Below are positions 25,322-33,369 of a DNA stretch of 64,000 bases, one piece after another. The first letter of the stretch is position 1, and each line of letters begins with the position of its first letter. The position numbers were made by a program, and so were the translations under genes. The DNA is from Ruegeria arenilitoris (lineage in GTDB: Bacteria; Pseudomonadota; Alphaproteobacteria; Rhodobacterales; Rhodobacteraceae). The stretch spans positions 248,001 to 312,000 of the forward strand of contig NZ_WQHX01000004.1 of assembly GCF_013035425.1 (NCBI RefSeq). The letters are read 5' to 3'. The notes under the pieces were generated by a model, which did no database searches, was not told the origin of the DNA, and was given only the letters and a program-made list of their open reading frames with translations.

Positions 25322-27121
25322 TCAAGCCACTGAAACAGGCTTAACAACTTTGGCAGAGTGCGTGGCAACAGCGTCTTTGCCACTTAGTCTCAAAGCAGGC
25401 AGCGGTGTGTGACTGGCGACCTGAACCTGATTGCGGTCCTTGTCCTTGGCGCTGTACAAGGCGTCATCAGCGGCCCTCATCAGATCCTGAGGCATGGTGC
25501 CGTGCGCCGGATAGTGCGCGACGCCAACCGAGATAGTGATACGAGGCAACGATTTCTCACCATAGCGTACAGTAACGGCCTCGACTGCCTGTCGCAGCTG
25601 TTCAGCGCGCATTACCGCTTCGTCAGGCGTATTGTCCGGCAGGATCAACATGAATTCTTCGCCCCCGATGCGGCAGGCAACTTCGTCGCGGTCACAGCCC
25701 TGTTCCAGCGCTGCACCCACCGCACGCAACACCATGTCACCCGCATCATGACCATGCGTGTCATTGAACTTTTTGAAATGATCCACGTCTACGGCAATCA
25801 AACTTAGGGCTGATCCAGTCTGCTGGCTTCGACTGATTGATTTGCGCAAAGTTTCAGTCATATGACGACGGTTAAACAATCCGGTCAGGGGGTCGCGAAC
25901 TGACTGGTCATGCAATTGGTCACGCATCCGTACATTGGCGATGGCCATACTGATTTGTTCCGCGCACAGCTGGGCCAGTTTTTTGCTGGCATGAAACTCC
26001 TCGCCAGCGCCTTCGTGCGCGCGCAGATGCAAAAGCCCCACGGTTTCCCCGTGCGCGAGGATGGGAAAACAGAAATAGGGCCGCCCGTCGTGCGGTTCGG
26101 CATGTTCACATACAAAGTCAATTTCCGAGGACCCGAACTCATAGGTGCGACCGCGGCGCAAACCCCAACAACCTTCGGGGTGAATGTGCGCCTTGTGGGT
26201 GCCGTCGTTCCAACTGGCGCATCCATCCAAAACATCGCGAGAGTTCGAGTAGACGTAAACGCTGCCTTCAGCGTCAGGAAGGATGTGGGTCATGAAGCGC
26301 GAAACCATGTCGAATAGTTCTTCGAGCGAACGGCTGGATTGCAGCCATTCGTTCAATTCGCCAAGCAGCCTGACCTCGCGGGCCAGCCGCAATTGCTCAT
26401 CCATCAGTTCGCGTTCCTTCGCGGATTGTTTGCGCAAGGACTGCACTTGAAGTCGGTTGGTCCGGTACGAAACGAGCGTCACGCAAACTAGCGCCATCAA
26501 GGCAATTCCACTCAAAATTGTTAGTGAAATTCTCAGTCGAGAAATGAAAGTTGTACGAAGGTCCGATATGTCGGTGAAAAACTGAATTGCACCCAAAAAA
26601 CGTCCATTTTTTGTGACCGGCATAAAGATTTCAGCAACTTGGTGATGGACGGCGTTTTGAATGTTGTCTGAGTGCAGGTCCAGGCCATCGATTTCTGAAA
26701 GGGGAATGGCTTCCTGAAAATAGTAACTCATTCCTCTGGCCACGTCATTGCGAAAGAATGCGCGTTCTTCATAGTTGCCGATTTCATCCGGTCGTGTGGA
26801 CCAAACAACGCGTCCCGACGTGTTTAAAAGTTTGAACCGATAGACATCCGAAGCCTCCGGCATCGAAGACAAGAACTCTGCATCTCGTGGGCCGACATAA
26901 CCTGTCCGCAAAGCTCTTTCTGGATCGTCGAGATGCAAGGAAACTCTGCGTTTCCACAATTCAGCTTGTTTTAGAATGTCCGTTTGCAACATACGGTCGA
27001 CCACCGGCGCGGGGAGTTTGTATACTCCCCAGCCAGCAGAAATGGTCAAAGCTATCAGCAATGCCGAAATACCGATCCATTTCAGCCGATGACTCATGTT
27101 CCCCGGCTCAGATATTTTCAT
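25322..27121 (-). CDS. Membrane-bound diguanylate cyclase with GAF and GGDEF domains
   Basis: This 599-residue signalling protein probably makes cyclic di-GMP. An N-terminal helix (about residues 14-32), a periplasmic sensor region of about 170 residues and a second helix (about 212-232) are followed by a coiled segment. Next come a GAF-like domain (around 265-425) and a GGDEF domain with intact active site GGEEF (CRIGGEEFMLILPD) and the DVDHFKKFNDTHGHDAGD metal-binding segment. No EAL domain is present. I chose the ATG at 27121 with GGGAG upstream; the ORF to 27238 has no support. It is divergent from uvrD. Confidence 0.88.
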   Translation of the reverse strand: MKISEPGNMSHRLKWIGISALLIALTISAGWGVYKLPAPVVDRMLQTDILKQAELWKRRVSLHLDDPERALRTGYVGPRDAEFLSSMPEASDVYRFKLLNTSGRVVWSTRPDEIGNYEERAFFRNDVARGMSYYFQEAIPLSEIDGLDLHSDNIQNAVHHQVAEIFMPVTKNGRFLGAIQFFTDISDLRTTFISRLRISLTILSGIALMALVCVTLVSYRTNRLQVQSLRKQSAKERELMDEQLRLAREVRLLGELNEWLQSSRSLEELFDMVSRFMTHILPDAEGSVYVYSNSRDVLDGCASWNDGTHKAHIHPEGCWGLRRGRTYEFGSSEIDFVCEHAEPHDGRPYFCFPILAHGETVGLLHLRAHEGAGEEFHASKKLAQLCAEQISMAIANVRMRDQLHDQSVRDPLTGLFNRRHMTETLRKSISRSQQTGSALSLIAVDVDHFKKFNDTHGHDAGDMVLRAVGAALEQGCDRDEVACRIGGEEFMLILPDNTPDEAVMRAEQLRQAVEAVTVRYGEKSLPRITISVGVAHYPAHGTMPQDLMRAADDALYSAKDKDRNQVQVASHTPLPALRLSGKDAVATHSAKVVKPVSVA

Positions 27122-27302
27122 GATCACGTGCTCCCACAACAGTTGAGCAAGCATCCGGGTCAAACTTTTACAGAAAGTTAACGAATCAAATTGGCTACGA
27201 AGTCTTTGTTTAGAATTGAACATAGAAAAAGAGTGCATAAACTTGCGAACAAGCCGTGAACAAACTCTTCCCCTGGTCTCTCTTAAAGCGTAGTTTGGAC
27301 TT

Positions 27303-29699
27303 ATGAGCAGTTTTGACGAAACAGACGCCTTTGAGGGCGCGTCGCTTTCGGCGAGGGCGATGCCCGCGATGTCAGCGGATTATCTTAACGACCTCAATCC
27401 GGCGCAGCGCGAAGCGGTTGAGCGGCTGGAAGGTCCTGTGCTGATGCTGGCCGGTGCAGGAACTGGTAAGACCAAGGCGCTTACGGCACGCATTGCCCAT
27501 CTGCTAAGAACGCACAGGGTGCGAGAGAATGAAATCTTGGCAGTGACTTTCACTAACAAGGCGGCACGAGAGATGAAGGATAGGGTTGGGCGAATGCTTG
27601 GCCGGCCAGCCGAGGGAATGCCTTGGCTTGGTACGTTCCATTCCATCTGCGTGAAACTCCTCCGCCGCCACGCAGAACTAGTGGATCTAAAGTCAAATTT
27701 CTCGATTTTGGATACGGATGATCAACTGCGCCTGCTAAAGCAGTTGGTTCAGGCAGCTAATATTGATGACAAGCGCTGGCCTGCCAGGATGCTATCAGGC
27801 ATCATCGACGATTGGAAAAACCGGGCGCTGACCCCTGACAAAGTGCCCGCTGTGGATGCTGGCGCATTTAATGGCAAAGGTATTGAACTTTACGCGCAAT
27901 ACCAGACCCGCTTGAGAGAGCTGAACGCGGTGGATTTTGGCGACCTGCTGCTTCATATGGTAACGATCTTTCAAGCTCATACGGATGTACTGGAGCAATA
28001 TCAGCGCTGGTTTCGCTTCATTCTCGTCGATGAGTACCAGGACACCAATGTCGCCCAGTACCTATGGCTGCGCCTGCTGGCCGGAGGGCACAAGAATATT
28101 TGTTGCGTGGGTGACGATGACCAGTCAATTTACGGATGGCGCGGCGCAGAGGTGGGAAACATCCTTCGGTTCGAGAAGGACTTTCCGGGCGCTTACGTGG
28201 TGCGTTTGGAACAGAATTACCGTTCGACTCCACATATTTTGGCGGCCGCGTCCAATATAATTCGCGGCAATGAAAACAGGCTCGGCAAAGAACTGTGGAC
28301 GGATGCAGAAGAGGGCGAGAAAGTTCGGCTTATCGGCCATTGGGATGGAGAAGAAGAGGCGCGTTGGATCGGTGAAGAGATCGATGCGATGCAAGGCGGT
28401 ACCCGCGGCGTTCGCCCTATGGGGCTTGATGAAATCGCCATACTCGTCCGCGCCAGCCACCAAATGCGTGCGTTCGAAGACCGATTTCTTACAATTGGTC
28501 TACCCTACAAGGTGATCGGGGGCCCCCGGTTCTACGAAAGAATGGAAATTCGCGATGCCATGGCGTATTTCCGGCTGGTCGTCAGTCCCGAAGATGATCT
28601 GGCCTTTGAACGTATCGTGAATACACCAAAACGCGGTTTGGGCGACAAAGCGCAGCAAACTATACAGCGGTCAGCACGCGAAAACGGCGTGTCACTGGTC
28701 GAAGGCGCACGGATAGCGGTTGAGAATGGCCTGATTAAGGGTAAAGGCGCAGTAGCTTTGCGGCAATTGGTCGACGGTCTGGCGCGATGGAATGCCCTGA
28801 CTCGGGGCCCAAGGATTGAGATCGACGACGAGTCGGTAATCGATGATGGTGTGTCCCCTGTTCGATATGGTGAACCGGAGCATTCTCATATCGAACTTGC
28901 ACAAATCATTCTGGATGAATCTGGCTATACCGGTCACTGGCAGAACGACAAGACACCAGAAGCGCCCGGGCGGTTGGAAAACCTGAAAGAACTTGTCAAC
29001 CAACTGGACAACTTCGAAAATCTGCAAGGGTTTCTGGAACATGTCAGCCTTGTTATGGACAATGAACAGGAATCTGACGGGGCCAAGGTGTCTATAATGA
29101 CGTTGCACGCGGCCAAAGGGTTGGAATTTCCTGCCGTATTCTTGCCAGGGTGGGAGGATGGTTTGTTCCCATCGCAACGGTCGATGGATGAAACGGGCGT
29201 CAAAGGTCTCGAAGAAGAGCGTCGCCTGGCCTATGTCGGAATCACCCGTGCAGAAGAAGTCTGCACGATTTCCTTTGCCGCCAACCGACGGGTGTTTGGT
29301 CAATGGCAAAATTCTATGCCGTCTCGTTTCATTGACGAATTGCCTGCGGATCACGTGGAGGTGCTTACGCCTCCGGGCCTTTATGGTGGTGGGCAGGCGA
29401 CCGCGAGTATCGAAACCCGCGCGGCAGAGGCGAATGTATATAACTCACCCGGTTGGAAGCGTATGCAGGCGCGGCAAGGACAGTATGGGACATCTCAACC
29501 CCGTGAGAGTCGCAACACAGTGATAGACGCCACGGCGGTGGCCAGCTTCACTCTGAGCGAGCGGGTATTTCATCAGAAATTCGGCTATGGCGCGGTGATC
29601 GGCATAGAAGGCGATAAGGTCGAAGTCGATTTCGACAAGGCTGGTATTAAGAAAGTGGTGTCCCGTTTCCTGTCATCCAAGGACGATGTTCCGTTCTGA
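27303..29699 (+). CDS. uvrD: ATP-dependent DNA helicase UvrD/PcrA
   Basis: This 798-residue superfamily 1A helicase unwinds DNA in the 3'-5' direction in nucleotide-excision and mismatch repair. Motifs in order: LNPAQREAVE (Q motif), Walker A AGAGTGKTKAL near residue 55, VTFTNKAAREMKDRV (Ia), VDEYQDTN (II), GDDDQSIYGWRGA (III), VRLEQNYRST (IV), TLHAAKGLEFPAVFLPGWE (V) and VGITRAEE (VI). A C-terminal Tudor-like segment (VFHQKFGYGAVIGIEGDKVEVDF) is typical of PcrA. Convergent with the DUF1330 gene, 4 bp apart. Confidence 0.95.
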   Translation: MSSFDETDAFEGASLSARAMPAMSADYLNDLNPAQREAVERLEGPVLMLAGAGTGKTKALTARIAHLLRTHRVRENEILAVTFTNKAAREMKDRVGRMLGRPAEGMPWLGTFHSICVKLLRRHAELVDLKSNFSILDTDDQLRLLKQLVQAANIDDKRWPARMLSGIIDDWKNRALTPDKVPAVDAGAFNGKGIELYAQYQTRLRELNAVDFGDLLLHMVTIFQAHTDVLEQYQRWFRFILVDEYQDTNVAQYLWLRLLAGGHKNICCVGDDDQSIYGWRGAEVGNILRFEKDFPGAYVVRLEQNYRSTPHILAAASNIIRGNENRLGKELWTDAEEGEKVRLIGHWDGEEEARWIGEEIDAMQGGTRGVRPMGLDEIAILVRASHQMRAFEDRFLTIGLPYKVIGGPRFYERMEIRDAMAYFRLVVSPEDDLAFERIVNTPKRGLGDKAQQTIQRSARENGVSLVEGARIAVENGLIKGKGAVALRQLVDGLARWNALTRGPRIEIDDESVIDDGVSPVRYGEPEHSHIELAQIILDESGYTGHWQNDKTPEAPGRLENLKELVNQLDNFENLQGFLEHVSLVMDNEQESDGAKVSIMTLHAAKGLEFPAVFLPGWEDGLFPSQRSMDETGVKGLEEERRLAYVGITRAEEVCTISFAANRRVFGQWQNSMPSRFIDELPADHVEVLTPPGLYGGGQATASIETRAAEANVYNSPGWKRMQARQGQYGTSQPRESRNTVIDATAVASFTLSERVFHQKFGYGAVIGIEGDKVEVDFDKAGIKKVVSRFLSSKDDVPF

Positions 29700-29703
29700 G
29701 ACG

Positions 29704-29994
29704 CTAAAGACCTTCGACCAGAACCATGTTTGTAGTCGCTGTCTGGTGTCGGATTTTCGCTAGTTCGAGATAGTCCGGATCGTTTCTCCACGCATTTGCG
29801 GCGTCAAGCGTCGGGAATTCCATTAATACAATTCCATTTTCAACCCATGTGCCCTCAATCACTTCGACGGGCCTGGAGGACACCGTAAGCAAACGACCTC
29901 CATGCCGGTCAAAGATAGGCATAAAGCCCTCAAGATATTTTTGGTACCCATCTGGATCGTGGATTGAAATCTGCGCAATAAAATAGGCGGTCAT
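29704..29994 (-). CDS. DUF1330 family protein
   Basis: This 96-residue protein has a ferredoxin-like alpha/beta dimeric barrel fold: MTAYFIAQISIHDPDGYQKYLEG, GGRLLTVSSRPVEVIEG, and VLMEFPTLDAANAWRNDPDYLELAKIR. These are the DUF1330 hallmarks. The ATG at 29994 is preferred to 30021 because the family starts at MTAYFIA. Function unknown. It lies just downstream of the CcsR-like RNA array terminator on the same strand; read-through could reach it. Confidence 0.88.
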   Translation of the reverse strand: MTAYFIAQISIHDPDGYQKYLEGFMPIFDRHGGRLLTVSSRPVEVIEGTWVENGIVLMEFPTLDAANAWRNDPDYLELAKIRHQTATTNMVLVEGL

Positions 29995-30040
29995 TGGAAA
30001 CTCCTGACGCTCCGATTCCACCTGAGTTTTACGTTCATTT

Positions 30041-30091
30041 GCAAAAAAAGAAAAACGGCGGTTCCCAGGGAGGAGAAGGGGAACCGCCGTT
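30041..30091 (-). terminator. Intrinsic terminator of the CcsR-like array
   Basis: A 13-bp GC-rich stem is followed on the minus strand by TTTTTCTTTTTTT. This is the strongest terminator in the window and closes the DUF1127-sRNA transcript before the DUF1330 gene. Confidence 0.9.
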
Positions 30092-30129
30092 CTTTTCTAC
30101 ATCAAGGCAGGGAGGAGAAGCGCCCGATG
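30054..30129 (-). ncRNA. CcsR-like sRNA unit 3 (two hairpins with CTCCTCCC loops)
   Basis: Read on the minus strand this is the third and last unit of the array. The first hairpin (CATCGGGC 30129-30122 with GCC-T-TGATG 30108-30100, one bulge) has loop GCTTCTCCTCCCT. The second is a 13-bp perfect stem (30079-30091 with 30054-30066) with loop CTTCTCCTCCCT. The second hairpin is followed by a T-rich tract and doubles as the terminator. In Rhodobacter sphaeroides each CcsR RNA has two stem-loops displaying this motif. Unit boundaries are inferred from the hairpins; no family search was run. Confidence 0.75.
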
Positions 30130-30165
30130 CATCCAAACCCGGGTTTTACCCCGGAATGAGTAAGA

Positions 30166-30240
30166 CGCGGCGACGTAAGGGAGGAGAAGAACGTCGCCGC
30201 GCGCTTTCAACATCGAGACAGGGAGGAGGAAGTCCCGATG
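30166..30240 (-). ncRNA. CcsR-like sRNA unit 2 (two hairpins with CTCCTCCC loops)
   Basis: On the minus strand the first hairpin is CATCGGGAC (30240-30232) paired with GTCTCGATG (30219-30211), loop TTCCTCCTCCCT. The second is an 11-bp perfect stem (30091+100 region: 30191-30201 with 30166-30176), loop TCTTCTCCTCCCTT. It begins with the same ATGCATCGGG box as unit 3, showing that the units are diverged tandem copies. Confidence 0.75.
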
Positions 30241-30274
30241 CATTCACTTCCGGCGTACGAAACCGGTATAAATT

Positions 30275-30342
30275 GCGGCAACGTCAGGGAGGAGGAAGAC
30301 GTTGCCGCTGAAATACAGGTCCAAAGGGAGGAGAAGGACCTG
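30275..30342 (-). ncRNA. CcsR-like sRNA unit 1 (two hairpins with CTCCTCCC loops)
   Basis: On the minus strand the first hairpin is CAGGTCC (30342-30336) paired with GGACCTG (30322-30316), loop TTCTCCTCCCTTT. The second is an 11-bp perfect stem (30298-30308 with 30275-30285), loop TTCCTCCTCCCT. It lies about 20 nt after the DUF1127 stop codon, so it is probably cotranscribed with that gene and released by processing. Confidence 0.75.
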
Positions 30343-30362
30343 ATCTCGGTATTCTTGTGCGC

Positions 30363-30587
30363 CTATCGCGCTGTGTTTTCTTCGGCGGCCTGCATTGCCA
30401 CCCGGCGGATCATCGAACGATTCAGGCCTAAGTCGGCCAGTTCGCGGTTCGACAGCGCCGACAATTCATTGACCGTTTGCCGATACACGCGATACCGCCG
30501 AAAACGGATTTTTACTGTTTCGTACAATGGGGCAAACCCGATATCCGGGTTCCCTTTGAATTCAGTCTGTGTATTCGCAACTGCCAT
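30363..30587 (-). CDS. DUF1127 small RNA-binding-type protein (CcaF1-like)
   Basis: This 74-residue basic protein ends in a DUF1127 domain: RQTVNELSALSNRELADLGLNRSMIRRVA (residues about 36-64). In Rhodobacter sphaeroides the DUF1127 protein CcaF1 is encoded directly upstream of the CcsR sRNAs, binds RNA and affects their maturation; the arrangement here is the same. I chose the ATG at 30587 (MAVANTQTEFKG); the ORF up to 30710 gives an unlikely N-terminus. The Shine-Dalgarno is weak. Expression under heat-shock-type sigma factors (RpoHI/RpoHII) is known for the Rhodobacter locus and is only inferred here. Confidence 0.82.
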   Translation of the reverse strand: MAVANTQTEFKGNPDIGFAPLYETVKIRFRRYRVYRQTVNELSALSNRELADLGLNRSMIRRVAMQAAEENTAR

Positions 30588-30645
30588 GGTTTTGATCCGA
30601 TATTTTAGTCGCTGCCGAGGTGTCCCGGCGCTCGCTTGAGATTGA

Positions 30646-30672
30646 AGATAGGCGATTGCTGCGAATGCACAA
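30646..30672 (-). promoter_or_regulatory. Candidate promoter of DUF1127-sRNA operon
   Basis: On the minus strand TTGTGC (30672-30667), a 15-bp spacer and CTATCT (30651-30646) lie about 60 bp upstream of the DUF1127 ATG. The -10 resembles alphaproteobacterial RpoH-type elements (CTAT core). The spacer is short, so this is a guess. Confidence 0.25.
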
Positions 30673-30936
30673 TAGATGCCGTAGTCAATGCTGCTATGCA
30701 GCAAATGCATGGATTGGTTCAGAAATTTCGAAGTTGCGTAAATTTGCCTTTAAAACATAGGTTTTTTCACCGCATGGTCGTCAAGTCCATCTTGGGGTTG
30801 CCATGCGTCAATTTTTGGTTGCCTGACATTTAGGCGCATTCGGTTGCAAGTTGAGCACGAAAAAGGTCGAAGCAAGCTTTGTATCGTCAATACCTTCCAT
30901 CAAATAAACGAGCAACTTCCGTTTCAGCCACATCAT

Positions 30937-30960
30937 TGGGAAATCATGGGTCAAGTTGGC
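30937..30960 (+). promoter_or_regulatory. MraZ-type operator array 1 (TGGGA, TGGGT, TGGCG at 10-bp period)
   Basis: TGGGA at 30937, TGGGT at 30947 and TGGCG at 30957 are direct repeats of a five-base box separated by five bases. MraZ is known to bind TGGGN boxes with 5-nt spacers upstream of its own gene. This array is about 570 bp upstream of the mraZ start. Confidence 0.55.
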
Positions 30961-31039
30961 GGTCGCCTTCCAAAGACCCGAGCCTTTATCGATTCGGAGA
31001 GAATTTATAGTGCTTTCGGAGGCGTAGTTGGTCAAATTT

Positions 31040-31074
31040 TGGGAAAAAGAGAAAATTTTTGGGAAATCATGGGA
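31040..31074 (+). promoter_or_regulatory. MraZ-type operator array 2 (TGGGA at 31040, 31060, 31070)
   Basis: Three exact TGGGA boxes lie on the same face of the helix, with one 10-bp slot (31050, AGAAA) empty. The inner 15 bases TGGGAAATCATGGGA match array 1 in 14 of 15 positions. Confidence 0.6.
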
Positions 31075-31208
31075 GCAATCAAGGTTGGCATATATTGCGT
31101 ATCAAGTGCATTTAAAGTCTAATTGTGGTATGAGTGGGTTGTGTTGTTGTTGAATTTTGGTATACACCGCACGCCATTCACTCGACAGCTTGCAACTTTT
31201 GTGTTGAT

Positions 31209-31233
31209 TTCCATGATTTCCCATGTCATCCCT
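31209..31233 (-). promoter_or_regulatory. MraZ-type operator array 3 (inverted; AGGGA, TGGGA, TGGAA)
   Basis: On the minus strand AGGGA (31233-31229), TGGGA (31223-31219) and TGGAA (31213-31209) follow each other every 10 bp. The spacing core GGGAAATCATGG is the same as in arrays 1 and 2 but in opposite orientation. It lies immediately upstream of the inferred 5' end of the mraZ leader, where binding could block the promoter. Confidence 0.6.
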
Positions 31234-31239
31234 TATGCA

Positions 31240-31448
31240 TCCGATGAGGACGAGGCAGTAAGGGGCGCTAAACGACCCCAAACCAAGAATTCAACGTAGG
31301 TTTCATACAGGCATCTCGCTTTCATCACACAAGAGATCCGGCGCGCGGGCGAGCAGACATCCCCCCAGGTGGCGCGCGCAGCTGGACATCCCGCAAAGCG
31401 GGTCAATGCGGCGGGTTGATCGGTGGCAGCAGATCAACCCGCCGTTTT
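31240..31448 (+). ncRNA. upsM: UpsM-like leader sRNA upstream of mraZ
   Basis: In Rhodobacter sphaeroides the abundant sRNA UpsM (about 206 nt) is made by partial termination within the dcw leader, just upstream of mraZ. Here the same position carries a structured leader: hairpins GGGG/CCCC (31262-31279) and CCCGC/GCGGG (31390-31402), GC-rich alternating tracts, and a 13-bp terminator hairpin at 31409-31444. The 5' end is inferred from the known length and from the end of operator array 3. I judged homology by position and structure, not by alignment. Confidence 0.6.
31409..31448 (+). terminator. Intrinsic (partial) terminator in the mraZ leader
   Basis: The stem CGGCGGGTTGATC/GATCAACCCGCCG (13 bp, perfect) with a 10-nt loop is followed by TTTTA. 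It lies 55 bp before the mraZ start. The short T-run suits incomplete termination, letting some polymerases continue into the dcw operon. Confidence 0.82.
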
Positions 31449-31503
31449 ACATCAGGGGGGACGTGAAATTCGAGGTGGGGCGCAAGCGAAAGGGACAGTC
31501 GTC

Positions 31504-32007
31504 TTGGCGCGCAGGTTTAGAGGTGAAAGCCACCACAAGGTGGATACGAAGGGGCGGGTATCGATACCGGCCTCGTTTCGCCGTGTGCTTGAATCGTCCG
31601 ACCCTAACTGGCAACCGGGAGACAACCCAGAGCTGGTGATTGTATACGGCGATCATCGCCGAAAATATCTCGAATGTTACACGATGGAGGCAATTGACGA
31701 AGTCGATGCCAAGATAGACGCTTTGCAACGTGGATCAGTGCAACGCAAGATGTTGCAGCGCATGTTCCATGGTCAGTCTTTTCCAACCAACGTGGACGAA
31801 ACCGGACGGTTGGTCTTGCCTGTGAAGCTGCGCAACAAAATTGACCTGGAAGGCGAGGCTTTCTTTATTGCCGCTGGCGACACATTCCAGATCTGGAAGC
31901 CTGAGACCTATGAGGCCGAAGAGCTGGCCACCACTGAGGAATGGCTGGACGACTTGCCTGACGACTTCGACCCGATGGAATTCCTCGACGGCACCGGGGA
32001 CGGATGA
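31504..32007 (+). CDS. mraZ: Transcriptional regulator MraZ
   Basis: MraZ (167 residues) is the DNA-binding repressor of the dcw cluster. It has two AbrB/SpoVT-type domains: [19 protein letters not shown] near residue 12 and [17 protein letters not shown] near residue 97. Homology begins at [11 protein letters not shown], so the start is most likely TTG at 31504 with AAGGGA upstream; the ATG-like codons at 31406 and 31423 lie within the leader hairpin. A 30-residue acidic tail ([12 protein letters not shown]) follows the fold. Probable operators lie upstream. It precedes rsmH by 4 bp. Confidence 0.9.
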   Translation: MARRFRGESHHKVDTKGRVSIPASFRRVLESSDPNWQPGDNPELVIVYGDHRRKYLECYTMEAIDEVDAKIDALQRGSVQRKMLQRMFHGQSFPTNVDETGRLVLPVKLRNKIDLEGEAFFIAAGDTFQIWKPETYEAEELATTEEWLDDLPDDFDPMEFLDGTGDG

Positions 32008-32011
32008 CGGC

Positions 32012-33004
32012 ATGTCCGGCGCTCCGACCCTTTCCGAGAAACCACACATTCCCGTTTTACTGCGTCCATTACTGGATAGTGTCGCTCCGGTTTCGGGTGT
32101 TTGGCTGGACGGAACATTTGGAGCGGGTGGTTACACTCGGGGATTGCTCGAGGCTGGCGCCGAAAAGGTTATTGCAGTCGATCGCGATCCACTTGCGTTC
32201 GAAATGGCAAAAGGCTGGGCAAAGGATTATGCGGGCCGATTGGTGATGCAACCGGGTGTCTTTTCCCAAATGGATCAATTTGCCAAGGATCTGGACGGCG
32301 TAGTTCTGGATCTTGGCGTTTCGTCCATGCAGTTGGATCGGGCAGATCGTGGATTTTCGTTTATGAAGGACGGTCCTCTGGATATGCGGATGAGCCAAGA
32401 GGGAGAAAGCGCCACTGATTTGGTCAACACTGCGACCGAGACGCAACTCGCCGACATTTTGTTCCATTACGGTGAAGAACGTGCCAGCCGGCGTATCGCC
32501 AAAGCCATTGTAAGGAAACGGGCCGAGGCGCCCATTACCACGACATTGCAATTGGCCGAAATTATTGAATCCTGCCTGCCGCGACCAAAACCGGGACAAT
32601 CGCACCCTGCAACCCGCAGTTTTCAGGGGCTGCGCATAGCGGTGAATGCGGAATACGAAGAGTTGTTTCAAGGTCTTATGGCTGCCGAGCGAGCTTTGCA
32701 ACCGGGTGGACAGTTGGCTGTTGTCACCTTCCATTCTATTGAAGATCGGATGGTTAAACGCTTCCTTCAAGCACGTGCCGGCAAAACCGGGCGAGCCAAT
32801 CGTTATGCACCAGAGGTGAAAGAAGATCTGCCGCAATTCGTGATTAAAACACGAAAAGCGATCGGCCCTGACGCGCGGGAGCTGTCGGAAAACCCTCGTG
32901 CACGCTCTGCTAAATTGCGTGTCGCTGTTCGGACAAATGCGCCAGCTGGGAAAATTGATTCACGGGATATTGGAATGCCGCAATTGGGGGTGAGGTCGAA
33001 ATGA
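32012..33004 (+). CDS. rsmH: 16S rRNA m4C1402 methyltransferase
   Basis: RsmH (MraW, 330 residues) adds the N4-methyl group to C1402 of 16S rRNA. The SAM-binding fold shows [39 protein letters not shown] and [11 protein letters not shown]. Family motifs [29 protein letters not shown] and [15 protein letters not shown] are also present. The start at 32012 ([12 protein letters not shown]) is supported by homology; the longer ORF overlaps mraZ. Its stop overlaps the ftsL ATG (ATGA). Confidence 0.96.
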   Translation: MSGAPTLSEKPHIPVLLRPLLDSVAPVSGVWLDGTFGAGGYTRGLLEAGAEKVIAVDRDPLAFEMAKGWAKDYAGRLVMQPGVFSQMDQFAKDLDGVVLDLGVSSMQLDRADRGFSFMKDGPLDMRMSQEGESATDLVNTATETQLADILFHYGEERASRRIAKAIVRKRAEAPITTTLQLAEIIESCLPRPKPGQSHPATRSFQGLRIAVNAEYEELFQGLMAAERALQPGGQLAVVTFHSIEDRMVKRFLQARAGKTGRANRYAPEVKEDLPQFVIKTRKAIGPDARELSENPRARSAKLRVAVRTNAPAGKIDSRDIGMPQLGVRSK

Positions 33005-33369
33005 AAAGTATTCTGTATGCGTTGACCGCTCTCGCTGTTTTCGGATTGGCGTTGTGGGCTTATCAGGAAAACTATCGAACCCAGCAAGTTCTCAAAGAGA
33101 CGCAGACGTTGCAAAAACAGATCGGCGCGGCCCAAGCCCGGTTGACTGTATTAAATGCTGAATGGGCCTATCTAAACCGTCCTGACCGGTTGCGCGAACT
33201 CGCGGACTTGAATTTCGAGCGTTTGGGTTTGTTGCCGCTGCGCGCTGAACAATTTGGACGCGCAGATCGTATTGCTTATGGCGAAGACCCCGATCTGCCG
33301 ATAGTCGATCCAATCGAGTTGCAGGCGATAACTGATGTACAGGCCCTTGGCGAGGTACAGATACCATGA
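33001..33369 (+). CDS. ftsL: Cell division protein FtsL
   Basis: FtsL (122 residues) is a bitopic divisome protein. It has one transmembrane helix (about residues 4-20), a periplasmic coiled coil ([23 protein letters not shown]) and a short domain with [14 protein letters not shown]. It partners with FtsB and FtsQ. It overlaps rsmH and ftsI by 4 bp at each end. Sequence conservation in this family is low; position supports the call. Confidence 0.88.
   Translation: MKSILYALTALAVFGLALWAYQENYRTQQVLKETQTLQKQIGAAQARLTVLNAEWAYLNRPDRLRELADLNFERLGLLPLRAEQFGRADRIAYGEDPDLPIVDPIELQAITDVQALGEVQIP

Noticed and set aside
28692..29354. 220-codon minus-strand ORF inside uvrD
   Set aside because: It is a shadow of the UvrD reading frame with no recognisable domain.
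30041..30345. CRISPR-like array
   Set aside because: The repeated element is a loop motif inside different stems with irregular spacing, not a fixed direct repeat with unique spacers, and no cas genes are nearby.
29994..30639. Plus-strand ORFs of 105 and 133 codons (29994-30311, 30238-30639)
   Set aside because: They are antisense to the hairpin array and the DUF1127 gene. Their repeated GGE/GGR words simply translate the GGGAGGAG loops.
31240..31448. RNase P RNA or hammerhead-like ribozyme in the mraZ leader
   Set aside because: The conserved RNase P strings (GAGGAAAGTC, ACAGAACCCGGCTTA) are absent. The CCGATGAGGACGAGG string resembles a hammerhead core but lacks the CGAAA partner and the required stems.
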